Below are positions 30,209-45,906 of a stretch of 64,000 bases of DNA, piece by piece. Numbering within the stretch: position 1 is the first letter of the stretch; every line of letters starts with the position of its first letter. Both the position numbers and the translations under genes were made by a program. The notes under the pieces were generated by a model. The model ran no database searches. It was not told the origin of the DNA and worked only from the letters and a program-made list of their open reading frames with translations. This DNA comes from an uncultured Pseudomonadales bacterium (GTDB lineage Bacteria > Pseudomonadota > Gammaproteobacteria > Pseudomonadales > Pseudohongiellaceae), in assembly GCA_905478195.1 (NCBI GenBank), contig CAJQHM010000037.1, forward strand, positions 32,236-96,235, read 5' to 3'.

Positions 30209-33200
30209 CTAGCCTTCAGCCTCGAGATTCAAGGCCTCACTCAATGCTGCTTCTACATCACTCGCACTCACGGAATCTGAATTAAGCTTGTCCGCGTAGG
30301 CCTTCTTTCGAGCTGCGTGATACGCCAAACCCGTTCCTGCCGGGATAAGTCGTCCAACAACCACATTTTCCTTCAAACCTCTGAGGAAATCGCGCTTACC
30401 AGTAACCGCCGCTTCTGTAAGAACACGCGTAGTCTCCTGGAATGAAGCCGCCGAGATAAAGGACTCAGTCGCCAGCGATGCCTTGGTAATGCCGAGAAGC
30501 ATGCGCTCGAAACGTACTTCCTGCTTATCTTCTTCCCGCAGCTTGTCGTTCGCTTCAAGAATCTGCGTATACATTAGCTGCTCGCCCTTGATTAGCGCCG
30601 AATCGCCAGTATGCGTGACTTCGATCTTTCTGAGCATCTGTCTAACGATAACCTCAATGTGTTTGTCGTTAATTCTCACACCCTGCAATCGGTACACTTC
30701 CTGTACTTCGTTGACGATGTACTGAGCCAAGGCTTCAACACCCTTCAGGCGCAAGATATCGTGCGGTGCCGGTGGACCCTCTGAAACTACTTCACCCTTC
30801 TCGATGTATTCACCTTCGAACACAGTCATGGTGCGCCACTTTGGAATCAGCACTTCGTAGTGATCGGAGCCATCGATTGGATTTACACCATCTTTCGGTG
30901 TAATGACCAATCTGCGCTTTCCTTTCGTTTCCTTACCGAAGCTCACGGTGCCCGAAATTTCAGCCAAGATAGCTGGCTCCTTCGGTCTACGCGCTTCGAA
31001 CAGATCCGCAACACGCGGCAGACCACCGGTGATGTCACGAGTCTTCGAACCTTCCTGAGGAATACGCGCTACAACGTCACCGATATTTAGATCGACACCA
31101 TCGTTGAGGCTCACGATCGCATTGGCTGGCAAGAAGTAGTGCGCAGGGTGGTTAGTGCCAGGCAGGCAAATTTCCTTGCCCTTCTTGTCCACTACCGTAA
31201 TTCCCGGTCGCAATTCTTTCGCAGAGGCGGAGCGCTCGTTCGGGTCGATTACGGAAATACTGCTCAGACCGGTGATCTCATCCGTTTGTTCACGAACCGT
31301 GATTCCCTCTTCCATCGCAGCAAACGCTACCCTACCCGCCACTTCCGATACGATCGGATGCGTGTGCGGATCCCAGGTTGCGACGATCTGCCCTGCTTCA
31401 ACGTCTGTCTTCTTGCCGACGGTGATTAATGCACCGTAAGGAAGCTTATAACGCTCGCGCTCGCGACCGTTAACGTCGTCTACGATGAGCTCACCTGAGC
31501 GAGATACAACTACCAACTCGCCCTTGATGTTCTCAACCGTCTTCATATTATGTAAATGGATAGTACCGGTATTCTTAACCTGTACGCTGTCAGATGCAGT
31601 GGCTCTAGATGCCGCACCACCGATGTGGAAGGTACGCATCGTAAGCTGTGTACCCGGCTCACCGATTGACTGGGCAGCGATTACACCTACTGCCTCACCA
31701 ACATTGGCAATGTGACCACGGGCCAGATCGCGACCGTAGCAGCTGCTGCAGATGCCGAAACGAGTTTCACAGGTAATTGGCGAACGCACATGAACCTGAT
31801 CCACGCCGCCGGTCTCCAATCTCTCTACCATGCGCTCGCTAATCATAGTTCCAGCTTCGGCAATAGTTTCGCCAGTAGATTCCGAAACTACGTCGGAGGC
31901 CAGTACGCGACCTAATACCCGATCACCAAGAGGCGCGATAATATCGCCGCCCTCAATTACTGGTGACATAGTCAAGCCCTGCTCGGTGCCGCAATCGTGC
32001 TCGGTGATAACCAAATCTTGCGAAATATCAACCAGACGCCGCGTCAGATAACCTGAGTTCGCCGTCTTCAAGGCCGTATCCGCCAAACCTTTACGCGCTC
32101 CGTGAGTCGAGGTGAAGTACTGTGACACGCTCAGACCTTCACGGAAATTCGCAGTAATAGGAGTCTCGATAATCGAGCCATCTGGACGCGCCATCAATCC
32201 ACGCATTCCGGCGAGCTGACGAATCTGTGCGGGGGAGCCACGAGCACCGGAATCGGCATAAACGTAAACCGAATTAAATGATTCCTGTTGCTCTTCCTCG
32301 CCTTCCCTGTTGATTACCGCCTCAGTAGACAGGCCTTCCATCATCGCCTTCGCAACCAAATCGTTTGCGCGTGACCAGATATCGATAACCTTATTGTATT
32401 TCTCACCCTGGGTTACGAGGCCGGAAGCAAACTGTGCTTCGATCTCCTCCACTTCAGAGTTAGCCTGACCAATGATCGTCGCCTTCTCATCGGGAATCAC
32501 AAAATCATTTACGCCGATTGAAGAACCCGAACGAGTAGAGTACTTATAGCCCGTGTACATCAACTGGTCAGCAAAGATAACCGTTTCCTTCAGGCCGACA
32601 TCGCGGTAGCAGGCATTGAGTATCTGCGAGATGGGCTTCTTCGCCATCTTCTGATTGACCATGGAGAAAGGCAGACCCTCTGGAACGATGTTGAACAACA
32701 GCACACGCCCAACGGTGGTATCCACGACACTGGTCTCACTAATTCGCTCGCCGTCTTCGTTATTGTAAACATCTTTGATGCGCACCTTGATGCGCGCCTG
32801 TAGATGTACGTTGCCTGTTTCGTATGCGCGCTGCACTTCTTTCGCGTCAGCGAAGATCATGCCTTCGCCTTTTGCATTTACGCGCGAGCGCGTCATGTAG
32901 TATAGACCGAGTACAACGTCCTGTGATGGAACAATAATCGGCTCGCCATTTGCCGGCGCCAGAATATTGTTAGTCGACATCATCAGCGTACGTGCTTCCA
33001 GTTGCGCTTCTAGCGTAAGCGGTACGTGCACCGCCATCTGGTCACCGTCGAAATCGGCATTGTAGGCCGCACAAACCAATGGGTGCAGCTGAATCGCCTT
33101 ACCTTCGATCAGTACTGGCTCAAACGCCTGGATACCCAGTCTGTGCAGAGTTGGCGCGCGGTTCAACAGAACCGGGTGCTCACGAATCACGTCGGCGAGA

Positions 33201-34432
33201 ATATCCCAAACCTCCGCTGTCTCGCGTTCTACCATCTTCTTCGCTGCCTTGATGGTAGTAGCCAGACCACGGCGCTCAAGCTTGCCGAATATGAAAGGCT
33301 TAAATAGTTCCAGAGCCATCTTCTTAGGCAGGCCACACTGATGCAGTCTAAGTGTAGGACCAACCACAATTACAGAACGGCCAGAATAATCCACACGCTT
33401 ACCAAGAAGATTCTGTCTGAATCGACCCTGCTTGCCTTTGATCATGTCGGCAAGTGATTTCAGAGGTCGTTTGTTAGAACCTGTAATCGCGCGGCCACGA
33501 CGACCGTTGTCGAGAAGCGCATCCACCGCTTCCTGCAACATTCGCTTTTCGTTTCGCACAATAATGTCTGGCGCATTCAAATCGAGAAGGCGCTTCAGAC
33601 GATTGTTTCTGTTGATTACACGACGGTAGAGATCGTTAAGATCGGAAGTCGCAAATCGACCACCGTCCAGAGGGACGAGAGGACGAAGATCGGGTGGCAG
33701 CACAGGCAGGACTGTCATTACCATCCATTCTGGCTTATTGCCTGACTCGTTAAACGCCTCCAAGAGTTTCAGACGCTTGGACAGTTTCTTAAGTTTAGTC
33801 TCGGAATTTGTAGCCGGAATTTCTTCACGAAGGCGCGCAACTTCTGCGTCAACGTCCAGGTCCTTCATCAACGCTTGAACTGCTTCCGCACCCATCTTGG
33901 CATCGAATTCATCACTGAACTCTTCCATCGCCTCGTAGTATTGCTCGTCGGTTAGAAGCTGCCCTTTCTCAAGGGTAGTCATACCTGGGTCGGTTACGAC
34001 AAAAGATTCGAAGTACAAAATTCGCTCAATATCACGCAGAGTCATGTCCAATAACAAACCGATGCGTGACGGCAACGACTTAAGAAACCAGATATGCGCA
34101 ACTGGGCTAGCAAGCTCGATATGGCCCATGCGATCGCGACGGACCTTGGAAAGCGCAACTTCTACGCCACACTTCTCACAGATAACTCCGCGATGCTTAA
34201 GACGCTTGTACTTGCCACAGAGACACTCATAGTCCTTTACCGGGCCAAAAATCTTGGCGCAGAAAAGACCATCTCGCTCGGGCTTAAACGTACGATAGTT
34301 GATCGTCTCAGGCTTCTTAACTTCACCGAACGACCAGGCACGAATCATCTCCGGCGAGGCTAATCCAATTCGAATGGAATCGAACTCATCTGATTGTGAT
34401 TGAGATTTAAGCAACCCTAATAGGTCTTTCAT
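30209..34432 (-). CDS. rpoC: RNA polymerase beta' subunit
   Basis: Catalytic subunit. 1407 residues, the same length as E. coli. The zinc finger [20 protein letters not shown] is near residue 70, the catalytic magnesium loop [12 protein letters not shown] near residue 460, and the second zinc site later ([13 protein letters not shown]). GGAGGAG precedes ATG 34432. Confidence 0.99.
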   Translation of the reverse strand: MKDLLGLLKSQSQSDEFDSIRIGLASPEMIRAWSFGEVKKPETINYRTFKPERDGLFCAKIFGPVKDYECLCGKYKRLKHRGVICEKCGVEVALSKVRRDRMGHIELASPVAHIWFLKSLPSRIGLLLDMTLRDIERILYFESFVVTDPGMTTLEKGQLLTDEQYYEAMEEFSDEFDAKMGAEAVQALMKDLDVDAEVARLREEIPATNSETKLKKLSKRLKLLEAFNESGNKPEWMVMTVLPVLPPDLRPLVPLDGGRFATSDLNDLYRRVINRNNRLKRLLDLNAPDIIVRNEKRMLQEAVDALLDNGRRGRAITGSNKRPLKSLADMIKGKQGRFRQNLLGKRVDYSGRSVIVVGPTLRLHQCGLPKKMALELFKPFIFGKLERRGLATTIKAAKKMVERETAEVWDILADVIREHPVLLNRAPTLHRLGIQAFEPVLIEGKAIQLHPLVCAAYNADFDGDQMAVHVPLTLEAQLEARTLMMSTNNILAPANGEPIIVPSQDVVLGLYYMTRSRVNAKGEGMIFADAKEVQRAYETGNVHLQARIKVRIKDVYNNEDGERISETSVVDTTVGRVLLFNIVPEGLPFSMVNQKMAKKPISQILNACYRDVGLKETVIFADQLMYTGYKYSTRSGSSIGVNDFVIPDEKATIIGQANSEVEEIEAQFASGLVTQGEKYNKVIDIWSRANDLVAKAMMEGLSTEAVINREGEEEQQESFNSVYVYADSGARGSPAQIRQLAGMRGLMARPDGSIIETPITANFREGLSVSQYFTSTHGARKGLADTALKTANSGYLTRRLVDISQDLVITEHDCGTEQGLTMSPVIEGGDIIAPLGDRVLGRVLASDVVSESTGETIAEAGTMISERMVERLETGGVDQVHVRSPITCETRFGICSSCYGRDLARGHIANVGEAVGVIAAQSIGEPGTQLTMRTFHIGGAASRATASDSVQVKNTGTIHLHNMKTVENIKGELVVVSRSGELIVDDVNGRERERYKLPYGALITVGKKTDVEAGQIVATWDPHTHPIVSEVAGRVAFAAMEEGITVREQTDEITGLSSISVIDPNERSASAKELRPGITVVDKKGKEICLPGTNHPAHYFLPANAIVSLNDGVDLNIGDVVARIPQEGSKTRDITGGLPRVADLFEARRPKEPAILAEISGTVSFGKETKGKRRLVITPKDGVNPIDGSDHYEVLIPKWRTMTVFEGEYIEKGEVVSEGPPAPHDILRLKGVEALAQYIVNEVQEVYRLQGVRINDKHIEVIVRQMLRKIEVTHTGDSALIKGEQLMYTQILEANDKLREEDKQEVRFERMLLGITKASLATESFISAASFQETTRVLTEAAVTGKRDFLRGLKENVVVGRLIPAGTGLAYHAARKKAYADKLNSDSVSASDVEAALSEALNLEAEG

Positions 34433-34517
34433 TCTAACTCCTCCACCTGTCGCTTTCGCGAACAGGCTGTAATAATCACTAAGTCTTCATTTGTAGTACT
34501 AGCTAGCGTGGATCGGC

Positions 34518-38609
<4,092 letters not shown>

Positions 38610-38756
38610 CATTGATGTGTTCCTAGCGTTGTGTTCTATTGGCATTAACTACTGGCAGAATCTTTCTGCGTTTCGCTTGTTCTTTCGCTCTGCGCGACTT
38701 GCGCTTCAACGACTGAACAAGGCACGGCCATGAAGCCGGTCTTCCTTACTCGAAAA

Positions 38757-38808
38757 TACAACGAACCAACGCCAGGTGCGTTGTAGGCACCCGGCGCTTG
38801 TCGTTTTG
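38757..38808 (-). promoter_or_regulatory. rplL-rpoB attenuator-like hairpin
   Basis: The 212-base gap between rplL and rpoB contains a long imperfect hairpin (GCGCC-GGGTGC, loop, GCACC-GGCGT, with outer AACGA/TCGTT pairs). E. coli has a partial attenuator and RNase III site at this place that lowers rpoBC relative to rplJL. The equivalent function here is inferred. Confidence 0.55.
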
Positions 38809-38821
38809 TAGCAATTGCTTA

Positions 38822-39199
38822 CTACTTAAGCTCAACGGTTGCGCCAGCTTCTTCCAAAGCTTTCTTGGCTTCATCCGCTTCTGCTTTAGGAGCAGCTTCC
38901 TTAAGAGTTGATGGAGCACCATCAACCAATTCCTTAGCCTCTTTAAGACCCAGGCCAGTGATACCGCGTACAGCTTTAATGACGTTTACTTTCTTCTCGC
39001 CTACAGCTGCTAGAACGATATCAAACTCAGTCTGCTCTTCTGCAGGAGCTGCGTCACCCGCTGCCGCCGCCGGCGCCGCCGCAACTGCTGCAGCTGCTGA
39101 AACACCGAATTTTTCTTCCATTGCTTCTACCAGCTGAACTACGTCCATTACTGACATGTCTGCAATTGCTTCTAATACATCTTCTTTGGAAAGAGCCAT
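38822..39199 (-). CDS. rplL: 50S ribosomal protein L7/L12
   Basis: Stalk protein that recruits translational GTPases. 125 residues. N-terminal dimerisation helices, an alanine-rich hinge ([18 protein letters not shown]), then the C-terminal domain with [20 protein letters not shown]. Confidence 0.98.
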   Translation of the reverse strand: MALSKEDVLEAIADMSVMDVVQLVEAMEEKFGVSAAAAVAAAPAAAAGDAAPAEEQTEFDIVLAAVGEKKVNVIKAVRGITGLGLKEAKELVDGAPSTLKEAAPKAEADEAKKALEEAGATVELK

Positions 39200-39275
39200 G
39201 ACTCTTGTCTCCTACTTTCAATTATTTAATTAAGTTAAGTTGTTACTAATTTTTTACAATCATTTACACAAGGAA

Positions 39276-39806
39276 CTAGGCTGCTTCCTGCTTCTGGTCT
39301 CGAACAGCTGCAACAGCTCGTGTTGCTTTCGAGGGAACCTCAATCATGGTTCTGGCCAGCTTCGTTACAGGCGCTAACATAACGCTCATAAGAATGGATA
39401 GCGCCTGGTCGTGAGTCGGCAACTTCGCCAACACGTCGATCTGACCCGCATCCAATAACTTGCCACCAATAGAGAGTGCTTTGATGTCAAAATTTTCTTT
39501 CTCTTTAGCAAAATCCTTGAGCACACGCGCTGCGGCGCCGGGATCTTCTTCTGAGAACGCAAGAATAGTAGGACCGACCAAAACTTCTTGAATACATTCG
39601 AAATCAGTGCCTTCAACTGCTTTCTTAAGCAGCGTGTTTCTAACAACACGAAGGTAGACATTGTTTTCTCTTGCAGTCTTTCGAAGCTCAGTCATATCAC
39701 TAACGGTTACACCCCGATAATCGGCGAGTACCGCTGACAAAGCACTGGTAGCAGCCGTATTGACTTCCGAAACGATTTGTTTCTTATCTTCTAGTCTAAT
39801 AGCCAC
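39276..39806 (-). CDS. rplJ: 50S ribosomal protein L10
   Basis: Base of the L12 stalk and autogenous repressor of rplJL translation in E. coli. 176 residues, beginning (GTG) [22 protein letters not shown] at 39806 follows AAGGAG. The last helix that binds L12 dimers ends [13 protein letters not shown]. Confidence 0.97.
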   Translation of the reverse strand: MAIRLEDKKQIVSEVNTAATSALSAVLADYRGVTVSDMTELRKTARENNVYLRVVRNTLLKKAVEGTDFECIQEVLVGPTILAFSEEDPGAAARVLKDFAKEKENFDIKALSIGGKLLDAGQIDVLAKLPTHDQALSILMSVMLAPVTKLARTMIEVPSKATRAVAAVRDQKQEAA

Positions 39807-40087
39807 TAGCTAAACTCCTTAGGTTGACCGATTTCTCGGTCGCGATTTAGCATGAATCGATTACTCTCTTCATACCTTTGCTATTCGGTGATTAAAATTT
39901 AGCGTTACACTAAATCGGGCTTCACCATCTGCGTAGGAAATTAAGTGACCGTACCTAAACAAGGCGGTCGCACCTACGGTCTTTGACAGCTTCGCTTTCG
40001 CGAAACCCCAAAGTCTGTTGAAGAGGGCTACGCCGCTCTTCGAATCTTTTACTGCTTAATTAGTTCGATCAGTCTTAAAGCTCTTGT
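39807..40087 (-). promoter_or_regulatory. rplJ (L10) leader region
   Basis: A 281-base leader between rplA and rplJ with several hairpins: AAGAG/CTCTT near 40022-40045, TTCGC-gaaa-GCGAA inside a longer stem at 39979-40016, and ATTTAG-cgttaca-CTAAAT followed by TTTAAT at about 39893-39915. In E. coli the L10-L12 complex represses through such a leader. A promoter could not be identified with confidence. Confidence 0.5.
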
Positions 40088-40783
40088 TTAAAGAACTAGC
40101 GAAGACTGGTCTATCTGTAATCCAGGGCCCATAGTCGAAGAAAGGACAACCTTCTTTATATAGACACCCTTGGATGAAGCCGGCTTGGCTTTCTTTAGGT
40201 CTGCCAATAAAGCTTCCAGATTAGCCTTAACTGCAGGGGCATCAAAACCCACCTTACCGATGCCGCCATGAACAATACCGTTCTTGTCGGTTCTGTAACG
40301 AACCTGACCGGATTTAGCGTTCTTCACTGCAGTCTCAACGTCTGGTGTAACTGTTCCAACTTTAGGATTAGGCATCAAACCACGTGGACCAAGAACCGTA
40401 CCTAGCTTGCCAACCACACGCATGGCGTCTGGTGTTGCTATTACTACGTCGAAGTCCAGGTTTCCTGCCTGAATGGATTCTGCCAGGTCATCAAAGCCTA
40501 CAACGTCAGCGCCTGCGGCTTTTGCCTTCTCAGCGTTTTCGCCCTGAGCGAATACCGCCACGCGCACTTCTTTGCCTGTGCCGTTTGGTAGAATCGTAGA
40601 GCCACGCACAGCCTGATCGGATTTACGCGCGTCGATGCCAAGGTTTACGCTGACATCAAAAGACTCACTGAATTTCTTCGATGCGAATTCACTAATGATC
40701 GCAACAGCTTCTTCAACCGAGTAAGCCTTACCCGCTTCAACTTTTTCCGCTAACTGCTTTTGTTTTTTGGATAATTTAGCCAT
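40088..40783 (-). CDS. rplA: 50S ribosomal protein L1
   Basis: L1-stalk protein that moves deacylated tRNA and represses its own operon. 231 residues. Motif [19 protein letters not shown] near residue 126. It begins two bases after the rplK stop. Confidence 0.98.
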   Translation of the reverse strand: MAKLSKKQKQLAEKVEAGKAYSVEEAVAIISEFASKKFSESFDVSVNLGIDARKSDQAVRGSTILPNGTGKEVRVAVFAQGENAEKAKAAGADVVGFDDLAESIQAGNLDFDVVIATPDAMRVVGKLGTVLGPRGLMPNPKVGTVTPDVETAVKNAKSGQVRYRTDKNGIVHGGIGKVGFDAPAVKANLEALLADLKKAKPASSKGVYIKKVVLSSTMGPGLQIDQSSLVL

Positions 40784-40784
40784 C

Positions 40785-41219
40785 TTATTCCACCCCCTCG
40801 ACTTCTATACCGGCGCTACGCGCGCTGCCTGCAAGAGTGCGAACCGCAGCATCCATATCGGCGGCGGTGAGATCAGGCATTTTCTGAGTTGCTATTTCTT
40901 CGAGCTGGGCGCGATTTACTTTGCCCACTTTCTCTGTATTTGGACGCCCACTACCCTTCTTGAGCCCGGCAGCTTTGCGAAGCAGCACGGAGGCAGGAGG
41001 TGTCTTTGTAATAAAGGTAAAACTGCGATCTGCATAAACAGTAATAACCACAGGAATCGGCAAGCCCGGCTCAACTGCTTGAGTCTGGGCATTGAATGCC
41101 TTACAGAATTCCATGATATTCACGCCGTGTTGACCGAGTGCCGGGCCAACAGGTGGGCTTGGGTTAGCTTTACCCGCGCCGACTTGTAGCTTGATATAAG
41201 CCAGTACTTTCTTAGCCAT
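40785..41219 (-). CDS. rplK: 50S ribosomal protein L11
   Basis: GTPase-associated-centre protein. 144 residues: [19 protein letters not shown], then [28 protein letters not shown] precedes the ATG. A palindromic element sits in the gap to nusG. Confidence 0.98.
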   Translation of the reverse strand: MAKKVLAYIKLQVGAGKANPSPPVGPALGQHGVNIMEFCKAFNAQTQAVEPGLPIPVVITVYADRSFTFITKTPPASVLLRKAAGLKKGSGRPNTEKVGKVNRAQLEEIATQKMPDLTAADMDAAVRTLAGSARSAGIEVEGVE

Positions 41220-41344
41220 GTCTTTCTCCTTTGGGTTCGAACGTCCGCTTTAGCCTCGCAGCTAAGCAAACTCCCCGGCGCTCCCTAACAATGTTAATGG
41301 AGCGGCTTTGTTTTGGAAGAGATTATTCCCCTTCCCCGTTCAAA

Positions 41345-41418
41345 GGGGTCAGAGTAAAATTTCCGTCGAATTTAGTTAGATTTCTGTATAACCAAGCCGG
41401 AAATTTTACTCTGACCCC
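41345..41418. repeat. 74-bp palindromic-ended element (MITE/REP-like), copy 2
   Basis: Perfect 21-base inverted repeats at 41345-41365 and 41398-41418 enclose 32 bases. The first 15 bases, GGGGTCAGAGTAAAA, equal those of the 13441-13513 element, while the interior differs. It lies six bases after the nusG stop, in the leader of the L11 operon. Confidence 0.8.
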
Positions 41419-41424
41419 TACCAA

Positions 41425-41958
41425 TCAACTCTTCTCGACCTGTCCGAACTCAAGCTCTACAGGAGTTGAACGACCGAAAATTAATACAGCGACACGTAAT
41501 CTGCTCTTCTCATAATTAACTTCTTCAACGGTACCGGTGAAGTCATTAAATGGACCATCTGTAACTCGAACCATTTCGCCCGGCTCGTAGATAGTCTTAT
41601 GTGTTGGAGCTTCCTCGCTATCCTCCATTCTCTGGAGAATCTTGTTCGCTTCTTTATCTGTAATTGGGGCTGGTTTCTCTGCCGTACCACCAATAAACCC
41701 CATCACTCGGGGTGTGTCTTTTACTAAATGCCAGGTATCGTCATTGAGCTCCATATGAACTAAAACATAGCCTGGAAAGAATTTACGCTCGCTCTTTCGC
41801 TTCTGACCTGCGCGCATCTCTACAACTTCTTCGGTGGGCACCAACACTTCATCGAAGTAATCATCCATGCCTGAAAGCCCTACCCGCTCCTTCAGAGCAA
41901 GCATTACTTTTTTCTCATAGCCTGAATAGGCATGAACTACGTACCAGCGTTTTGCCAT
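41425..41958 (-). CDS. nusG: transcription termination/antitermination factor NusG
   Basis: 177 residues from ATG 41958 ([20 protein letters not shown]). The open frame extends 45 codons further but overlaps secE, so the shorter start is chosen. The NGN domain ends near residue 115, and the C-terminal KOW domain contains [20 protein letters not shown]. Confidence 0.97.
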   Translation of the reverse strand: MAKRWYVVHAYSGYEKKVMLALKERVGLSGMDDYFDEVLVPTEEVVEMRAGQKRKSERKFFPGYVLVHMELNDDTWHLVKDTPRVMGFIGGTAEKPAPITDKEANKILQRMEDSEEAPTHKTIYEPGEMVRVTDGPFNDFTGTVEEVNYEKSRLRVAVLIFGRSTPVELEFGQVEKS

Positions 41959-41966
41959 TTTTACCT

Positions 41967-42335
41967 CTAGCCAATCATCGATGAAATAACGCCGTTCAAA
42001 CCCCAATCCAGTAGCCAAAGAATAAATGCTACGATGAATATGACGATTAGCACTACGATAGTAGTCTGCGTTGTTTCTTGTCTTGTTGGCCAAACAACTT
42101 TTCTGATCTCAACTCTCGCATCTAGGCACAAGTTGACAAAGGCCCGCCCTCTAATTGTCTGGGCGCCAATCCATCCAGCCACGCCGGCTGCGACAAGCAA
42201 GCCTAGCGTTCTAAACAATAATGATTCCATAGCGAAATAAGAATTAGCGTAGACAGCAGCGACCACAATCGCTATTACGACTGCCCACTTGATCAAATCT
42301 AACTTACCGTCTTCGCTTTCTATTTTCTCGGACAT
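41967..42335 (-). CDS. secE: preprotein translocase subunit SecE
   Basis: 122 residues with three membrane helices as in E. coli-type SecE. The conserved amphipathic segment [18 protein letters not shown] precedes the last helix. It is eight bases upstream of nusG. SecY is encoded at 14102-15427. Confidence 0.96.
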   Translation of the reverse strand: MSEKIESEDGKLDLIKWAVVIAIVVAAVYANSYFAMESLLFRTLGLLVAAGVAGWIGAQTIRGRAFVNLCLDARVEIRKVVWPTRQETTQTTIVVLIVIFIVAFILWLLDWGLNGVISSMIG

Positions 42336-42445
42336 ACAATTTTCTTTATCTCTTTATTCTAGACATCAAATTAACGACAACCGATAGCGACCTTCGCAAT
42401 CTGCTCTCTTCCAAATAGCTACGCGGAAGAATTCCTGCCTTTAGT

Positions 42446-42521
<76 letters not shown>

Positions 42522-42642
42522 ACTATTTCTCTAAAGGTCATCGGTACCGTAAATTCTCGTTGATGATAATATAAGGGGCTTAAGCTTCAGGCCCTTTAGC
42601 TTCGCTGTATCTAGTGAAATAACTTAGAAACACTAAAGACGA

Positions 42643-42678
42643 CTTAGCCGGAACACCCTTTTGGGTGCTCCGGCTAAG
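42643..42678 (-). other. long hairpin downstream of tuf copy 2
   Basis: CTTAGCCGGAGCACCC and GGGTGTTCCGGCTAAG form a 16-pair stem (one G-U) with an AAAA loop, 17 bases after the tuf stop. No U-run follows, so it is more likely an RNA-processing or mRNA-stabilising structure ahead of tRNA-Trp than a full terminator. Confidence 0.7.
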
Positions 42679-42695
42679 CAAATAGTCTTTCGAAT

Positions 42696-43889
42696 TTACT
42701 CGAAGATCTTGGCTACAACGCCCGCGCCTACTGTACGTCCACCCTCTCGGATAGCAAAGCGCAGACCTTCATCCATCGCGATTGGCGCTATCAGGGTCAC
42801 AACCATATTCACGTTGTCACCTGGCATGACCATCTCAACGCCTTCTGGCAGCTCACATGCACCTGTCACATCCGTAGTACGGAAGTAAAACTGCGGTCTG
42901 TAGCCCTTGAAGAATGGTGTGTGGCGTCCGCCTTCATCCTTGTTCAGGATATACACTTCAGCTTCAAACTTCGTATGAGGTGTTACTGAGCCCGGCTTAC
43001 CCAATACCTGGCCACGCTCAACGTCTTCACGCTTAGTACCACGCAGCAGAACACCAACGTTCTCGCCTGCACGGCCTTCGTCCAGCAACTTACGGAACAT
43101 CTCAACACCAGTACAGACTGTCTTCTGTGTGTCTTTGATACCAACGATGTCCAATTCATCACCTACGTTTACAATTCCACGCTCAATACGGCCTGTTACA
43201 ACAGTACCGCGACCGGAGATTGAGAATACGTCTTCGATTGGCATCAAGAATGGCTTCTCAACGTCACGAACCGGATCCGGGATGTAGCTGTCCAGTGTCT
43301 CAACAAGCTTCTGTACAGATGGCACACCGATATCAGAAGTATCGCCTTCCAACGCCTTAAGCGCAGAACCGATGATGATGGGTGTGTCGTCACCCGGGAA
43401 CTCGTATTGATCCAATAACTCACGGATCTCCATCTCTACCAATTCAAGCAATTCTTCGTCATCAACCATGTCCGCTTTGTTCATGAACACAACGATGTAA
43501 GGTACGCCGACCTGCAATGACAACAGGATGTGCTCACGCGTCTGTGGCATAGGGCCGTCTGCGGCCGAACAAACCAGGATAGCGCCGTCCATCTGCGCAG
43601 CACCTGTAATCATGTTCTTTACGTAGTCAGCGTGACCTGGACAGTCAACGTGTGCGTAGTGACGGTTAGGGGAATCGTATTCAACGTGAGACGTCGCGAT
43701 TGTGATACCACGCTCTCTCTCTTCCGGCGCATTATCGATCTGGGCGAAATCACGTACTTCACCTGTGCCGAATACTTCCGCGCAAACCTTGGTCAAGGCC
43801 GCTGTTAACGTAGTCTTACCATGGTCAACGTGACCAATCGTACCTACGTTTACGTGTAATTTATTTCTTTCGAATTTTTCCTTCGCCAT
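42696..43889 (-). CDS. tuf: elongation factor Tu, copy 2 (ATG start)
   Basis: 397-residue EF-Tu identical in protein sequence to the copy at 25493-26686. The DNA also appears identical by eye from just before the stop to the second base of the start codon. Here the start is ATG after AGGGGCAG. It sits in the tufB-type context among tRNA genes and upstream of secE-nusG. Gene conversion is the usual explanation for such identity. Confidence 0.98.
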   Translation of the reverse strand: MAKEKFERNKLHVNVGTIGHVDHGKTTLTAALTKVCAEVFGTGEVRDFAQIDNAPEERERGITIATSHVEYDSPNRHYAHVDCPGHADYVKNMITGAAQMDGAILVCSAADGPMPQTREHILLSLQVGVPYIVVFMNKADMVDDEELLELVEMEIRELLDQYEFPGDDTPIIIGSALKALEGDTSDIGVPSVQKLVETLDSYIPDPVRDVEKPFLMPIEDVFSISGRGTVVTGRIERGIVNVGDELDIVGIKDTQKTVCTGVEMFRKLLDEGRAGENVGVLLRGTKREDVERGQVLGKPGSVTPHTKFEAEVYILNKDEGGRHTPFFKGYRPQFYFRTTDVTGACELPEGVEMVMPGDNVNMVVTLIAPIAMDEGLRFAIREGGRTVGAGVVAKIFE

Positions 43890-44023
43890 TTTCGACTGCC
43901 CCTATCTATTTCTGTTCTTAGCTATTCTAAGCGTCATCAATTAATGTTGATTAAGATTTTCTTCCTATATAAAGAAGGAAGACCTACTTCCGATCTATCT
44001 AAACTGACTACCGGCCAAACAAA

Positions 44024-44099
44024 TGGTGCTCACACCCGGAGTTGAACCGGGGACCTCTTCATTACCAATGAAGTGCTCTACCGCCTGAGCTATGCGAGC
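44024..44099 (-). tRNA. tRNA-Thr (GGT anticodon)
   Basis: Begins GCTCGCATAGCTCAGGCGG. The loop CTTCATTGGTAATGAAG reads anticodon GGT, and CCGGTTCAACTCCGG forms the TPsiC arm. Encoded CCA. Third in the Tyr-Gly-Thr series before tuf. Confidence 0.97.
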
Positions 44100-44221
44100 C
44101 GCACACTAGTAATCTCAGCCCCTGTACTGCAACCAACACTAAGGTCGGCCTTTGAATACGTTTTACAGGCTACTCAGGTAGCCTGATCGCATTCTTAAAA
44201 GTTCCAATTCTTTAGAGAAAT

Positions 44222-44295
44222 TGGAGCGGGTAGCGGGAATCGAACCCGCGCAACCAGCTTGGAAGGCTGGGGTTCTACCGCTGAACTATACCCGC
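44222..44295 (-). tRNA. tRNA-Gly (TCC anticodon)
   Basis: Begins GCGGGTATAGTTCAGCGG. The anticodon arm CCAGCCTTCCAAGCTGG reads TCC. Encoded CCA. A small hairpin (CAGGCTACtcaGGTAGCCTG near 44166-44187) separates it from tRNA-Thr. Confidence 0.97.
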
Positions 44296-44328
44296 CTGCA
44301 AAATCAACTCCCCTTACTACAAATTAGA

Positions 44329-44412
44329 TGGTGGAGGGGGGTGGATTTGAACCACCGAAGCTTGCGCGTCAGATTTACAGTCTGATCCCTTTGGCCACTC
44401 GGGAACCCCTCC
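44329..44412 (-). tRNA. tRNA-Tyr (GTA anticodon)
   Basis: Class II tRNA of 84 bases with a long variable arm, beginning GGAGGGGTTCCCGAGTGG. The anticodon arm CAGACTGTAAATCTG reads GTA. Encoded CCA. First RNA of the tRNA-tuf transcript. Confidence 0.97.
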
Positions 44413-44463
44413 CACGTGAACTTCCAAGGGTCAAAATCCCTGGCACTCTCACTCAGGAGCGGC

Positions 44464-44492
44464 ATTTTATGGGAATTGAGTCCCTTGTGCAA
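44464..44492 (-). promoter_or_regulatory. promoter of the tRNA-tuf operon
   Basis: Minus-strand TTGCAC (44487-44492), a 17-base spacer and TAAAAT (44464-44469), followed by GCCGCTCC. The GC-rich discriminator is typical of stringently controlled stable-RNA promoters. It lies across the 3' end of the SPOR-domain gene. Confidence 0.7.
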
Positions 44493-45144
44493 TCGTTTCA
44501 CAGAGATTTTCTACAATGCTTAAGCCTGTTCTATCTCCCGTCAATTCTAGCCATGCGGGGTTTTCTAGCGCTTCTTGCTCCAAGACCTGTAACTGAACGC
44601 GTATTTCACCCGTAGAACGAGGGATTTCTTCGATCTCGGCGGGGTATCCTAGCTGTAGCACCCTACTCTGGGTGTTCTGGGCGCTAGCCTGTTCAGAGAA
44701 CACACCCAGGGCTATGCCATTTTCTAGCAGCCCACTGGTGATGAGATAGGTCTCGATCTCCATTTGCGCTGCAGCGATGCTCTCGCTGAGGCTATCGAGT
44801 GTGATTGTCGCTATGCCCCGTGAGGAGGCTGGCGGCAGGAAGACGCGGTACTGAGGACTGAGGGGATCACCGCTCAAGGTCACGCTGGCATCAGAGGCAA
44901 TGCCGCCAATCTCGGCGATGAAGCTTGATGCGTCGTCAACAGAGATGAAGCTAGACACGGTAAAACAAGTCAGAGCAGGCCGCTGCTCGAGTTGCAGTTC
45001 ATACTCGCTGACAAGGGTTAACCCACTATTAAGCAGAGCTCTCGCTGGAGTCGGCACAGAAACAACAACCGGCGACGCACCTAGGCGAAGCCAGACAAAA
45101 TAGGCAATATTGGCCAACAAGAGGAATATAGCTATATAGCGCAT
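44467..45144 (-). CDS. SPOR-domain protein downstream of coaX
   Basis: 225 residues with one N-terminal membrane anchor (IAIFLLLANIAYFVWLRLG) and a periplasmic region. The centre (YRVFLPPASSRGIA, then LITSGLLENGIALGVFS and RVLQLGY) fits a SPOR peptidoglycan-binding domain. A protein of this kind follows coaX in pseudomonads. It likely binds septal peptidoglycan stripped of stem peptides, but its role is not known. Confidence 0.7.
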   Translation of the reverse strand: MRYIAIFLLLANIAYFVWLRLGASPVVVSVPTPARALLNSGLTLVSEYELQLEQRPALTCFTVSSFISVDDASSFIAEIGGIASDASVTLSGDPLSPQYRVFLPPASSRGIATITLDSLSESIAAAQMEIETYLITSGLLENGIALGVFSEQASAQNTQSRVLQLGYPAEIEEIPRSTGEIRVQLQVLEQEALENPAWLELTGDRTGLSIVENLCETIAQGTQFP

Positions 45145-45147
45145 AGG

Positions 45148-45906
45148 CTAATCCTGCATTCCTTCAATTTTAGGGTCGGGTTGCGGGCAGGCAACATCCA
45201 GCCCATCGAATACCAGCGAAGTAGCAATCTCACTGTCTTTGAGTCCCGCAAGCGTATGCAGCAGCTGTGCATCTCCGCCAGCAAAGTAGGTTTTTACAGC
45301 CCCACCAAGTCTCAGCGATTCGAATTGCTGTCTAATTGTTGCCAGCAGCGCAGTTACTGTGCCATTAAACACAGCCTCATCTGTCGAATGGCCCAGCTCT
45401 TCAGCATGATCAGAATAATCCTTGCGTAGCCGGATGGAGGTATTCAATTCTAGGCTACTGCGCATAAGGTTTAGACCAGGAATAATATAGCCTCCCTGAT
45501 GCAGACCCTGGGCATCCACGACATCGATAGTAAACGCGGTCCCGCTATCGACAACCATACAGGCGCCCCCAGCCCTTCGAAAGGCGGCCAACATGGCCAG
45601 CCATCTATCGATACCCAACCTACTCACATCTGCATACTGATTAGTCACGCCACCGCAGCTGCGGCTCACTTGCGCTCGTAACAACTCGACCCGATAGTTT
45701 GATTCAACCCAATCTTCAAGCTTTGCATTCACGTCACCGCTGCGCACACTGCACATACGCGCCATCGAAATTTCGGTTTCTAACTCTGGCAGTTGCTGCA
45801 ATTCCTCGAAGCCTGGAACGTGACCCTCCTTGATGGAAGCCAGGGTGTCGGCCGCCACCAATCGCCATTTTATTCGTGAATTACCTACATCGAGCTCTAA
45901 TATCAT
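45148..45906 (-). CDS. coaX: type III pantothenate kinase
   Basis: First step of coenzyme A synthesis. 252 residues of the ASKHA fold. The phosphate loop is LELDVGNSRIKWRLV at residues 3-17, and the pantothenate and second phosphate motifs are GIDRWLAMLAAF and VVDSGTAFTIDVVD. It follows birA by 20 bases that contain a CTAGA repeat and no clear ribosome-binding site. Confidence 0.95.
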   Translation of the reverse strand: MILELDVGNSRIKWRLVAADTLASIKEGHVPGFEELQQLPELETEISMARMCSVRSGDVNAKLEDWVESNYRVELLRAQVSRSCGGVTNQYADVSRLGIDRWLAMLAAFRRAGGACMVVDSGTAFTIDVVDAQGLHQGGYIIPGLNLMRSSLELNTSIRLRKDYSDHAEELGHSTDEAVFNGTVTALLATIRQQFESLRLGGAVKTYFAGGDAQLLHTLAGLKDSEIATSLVFDGLDVACPQPDPKIEGMQD

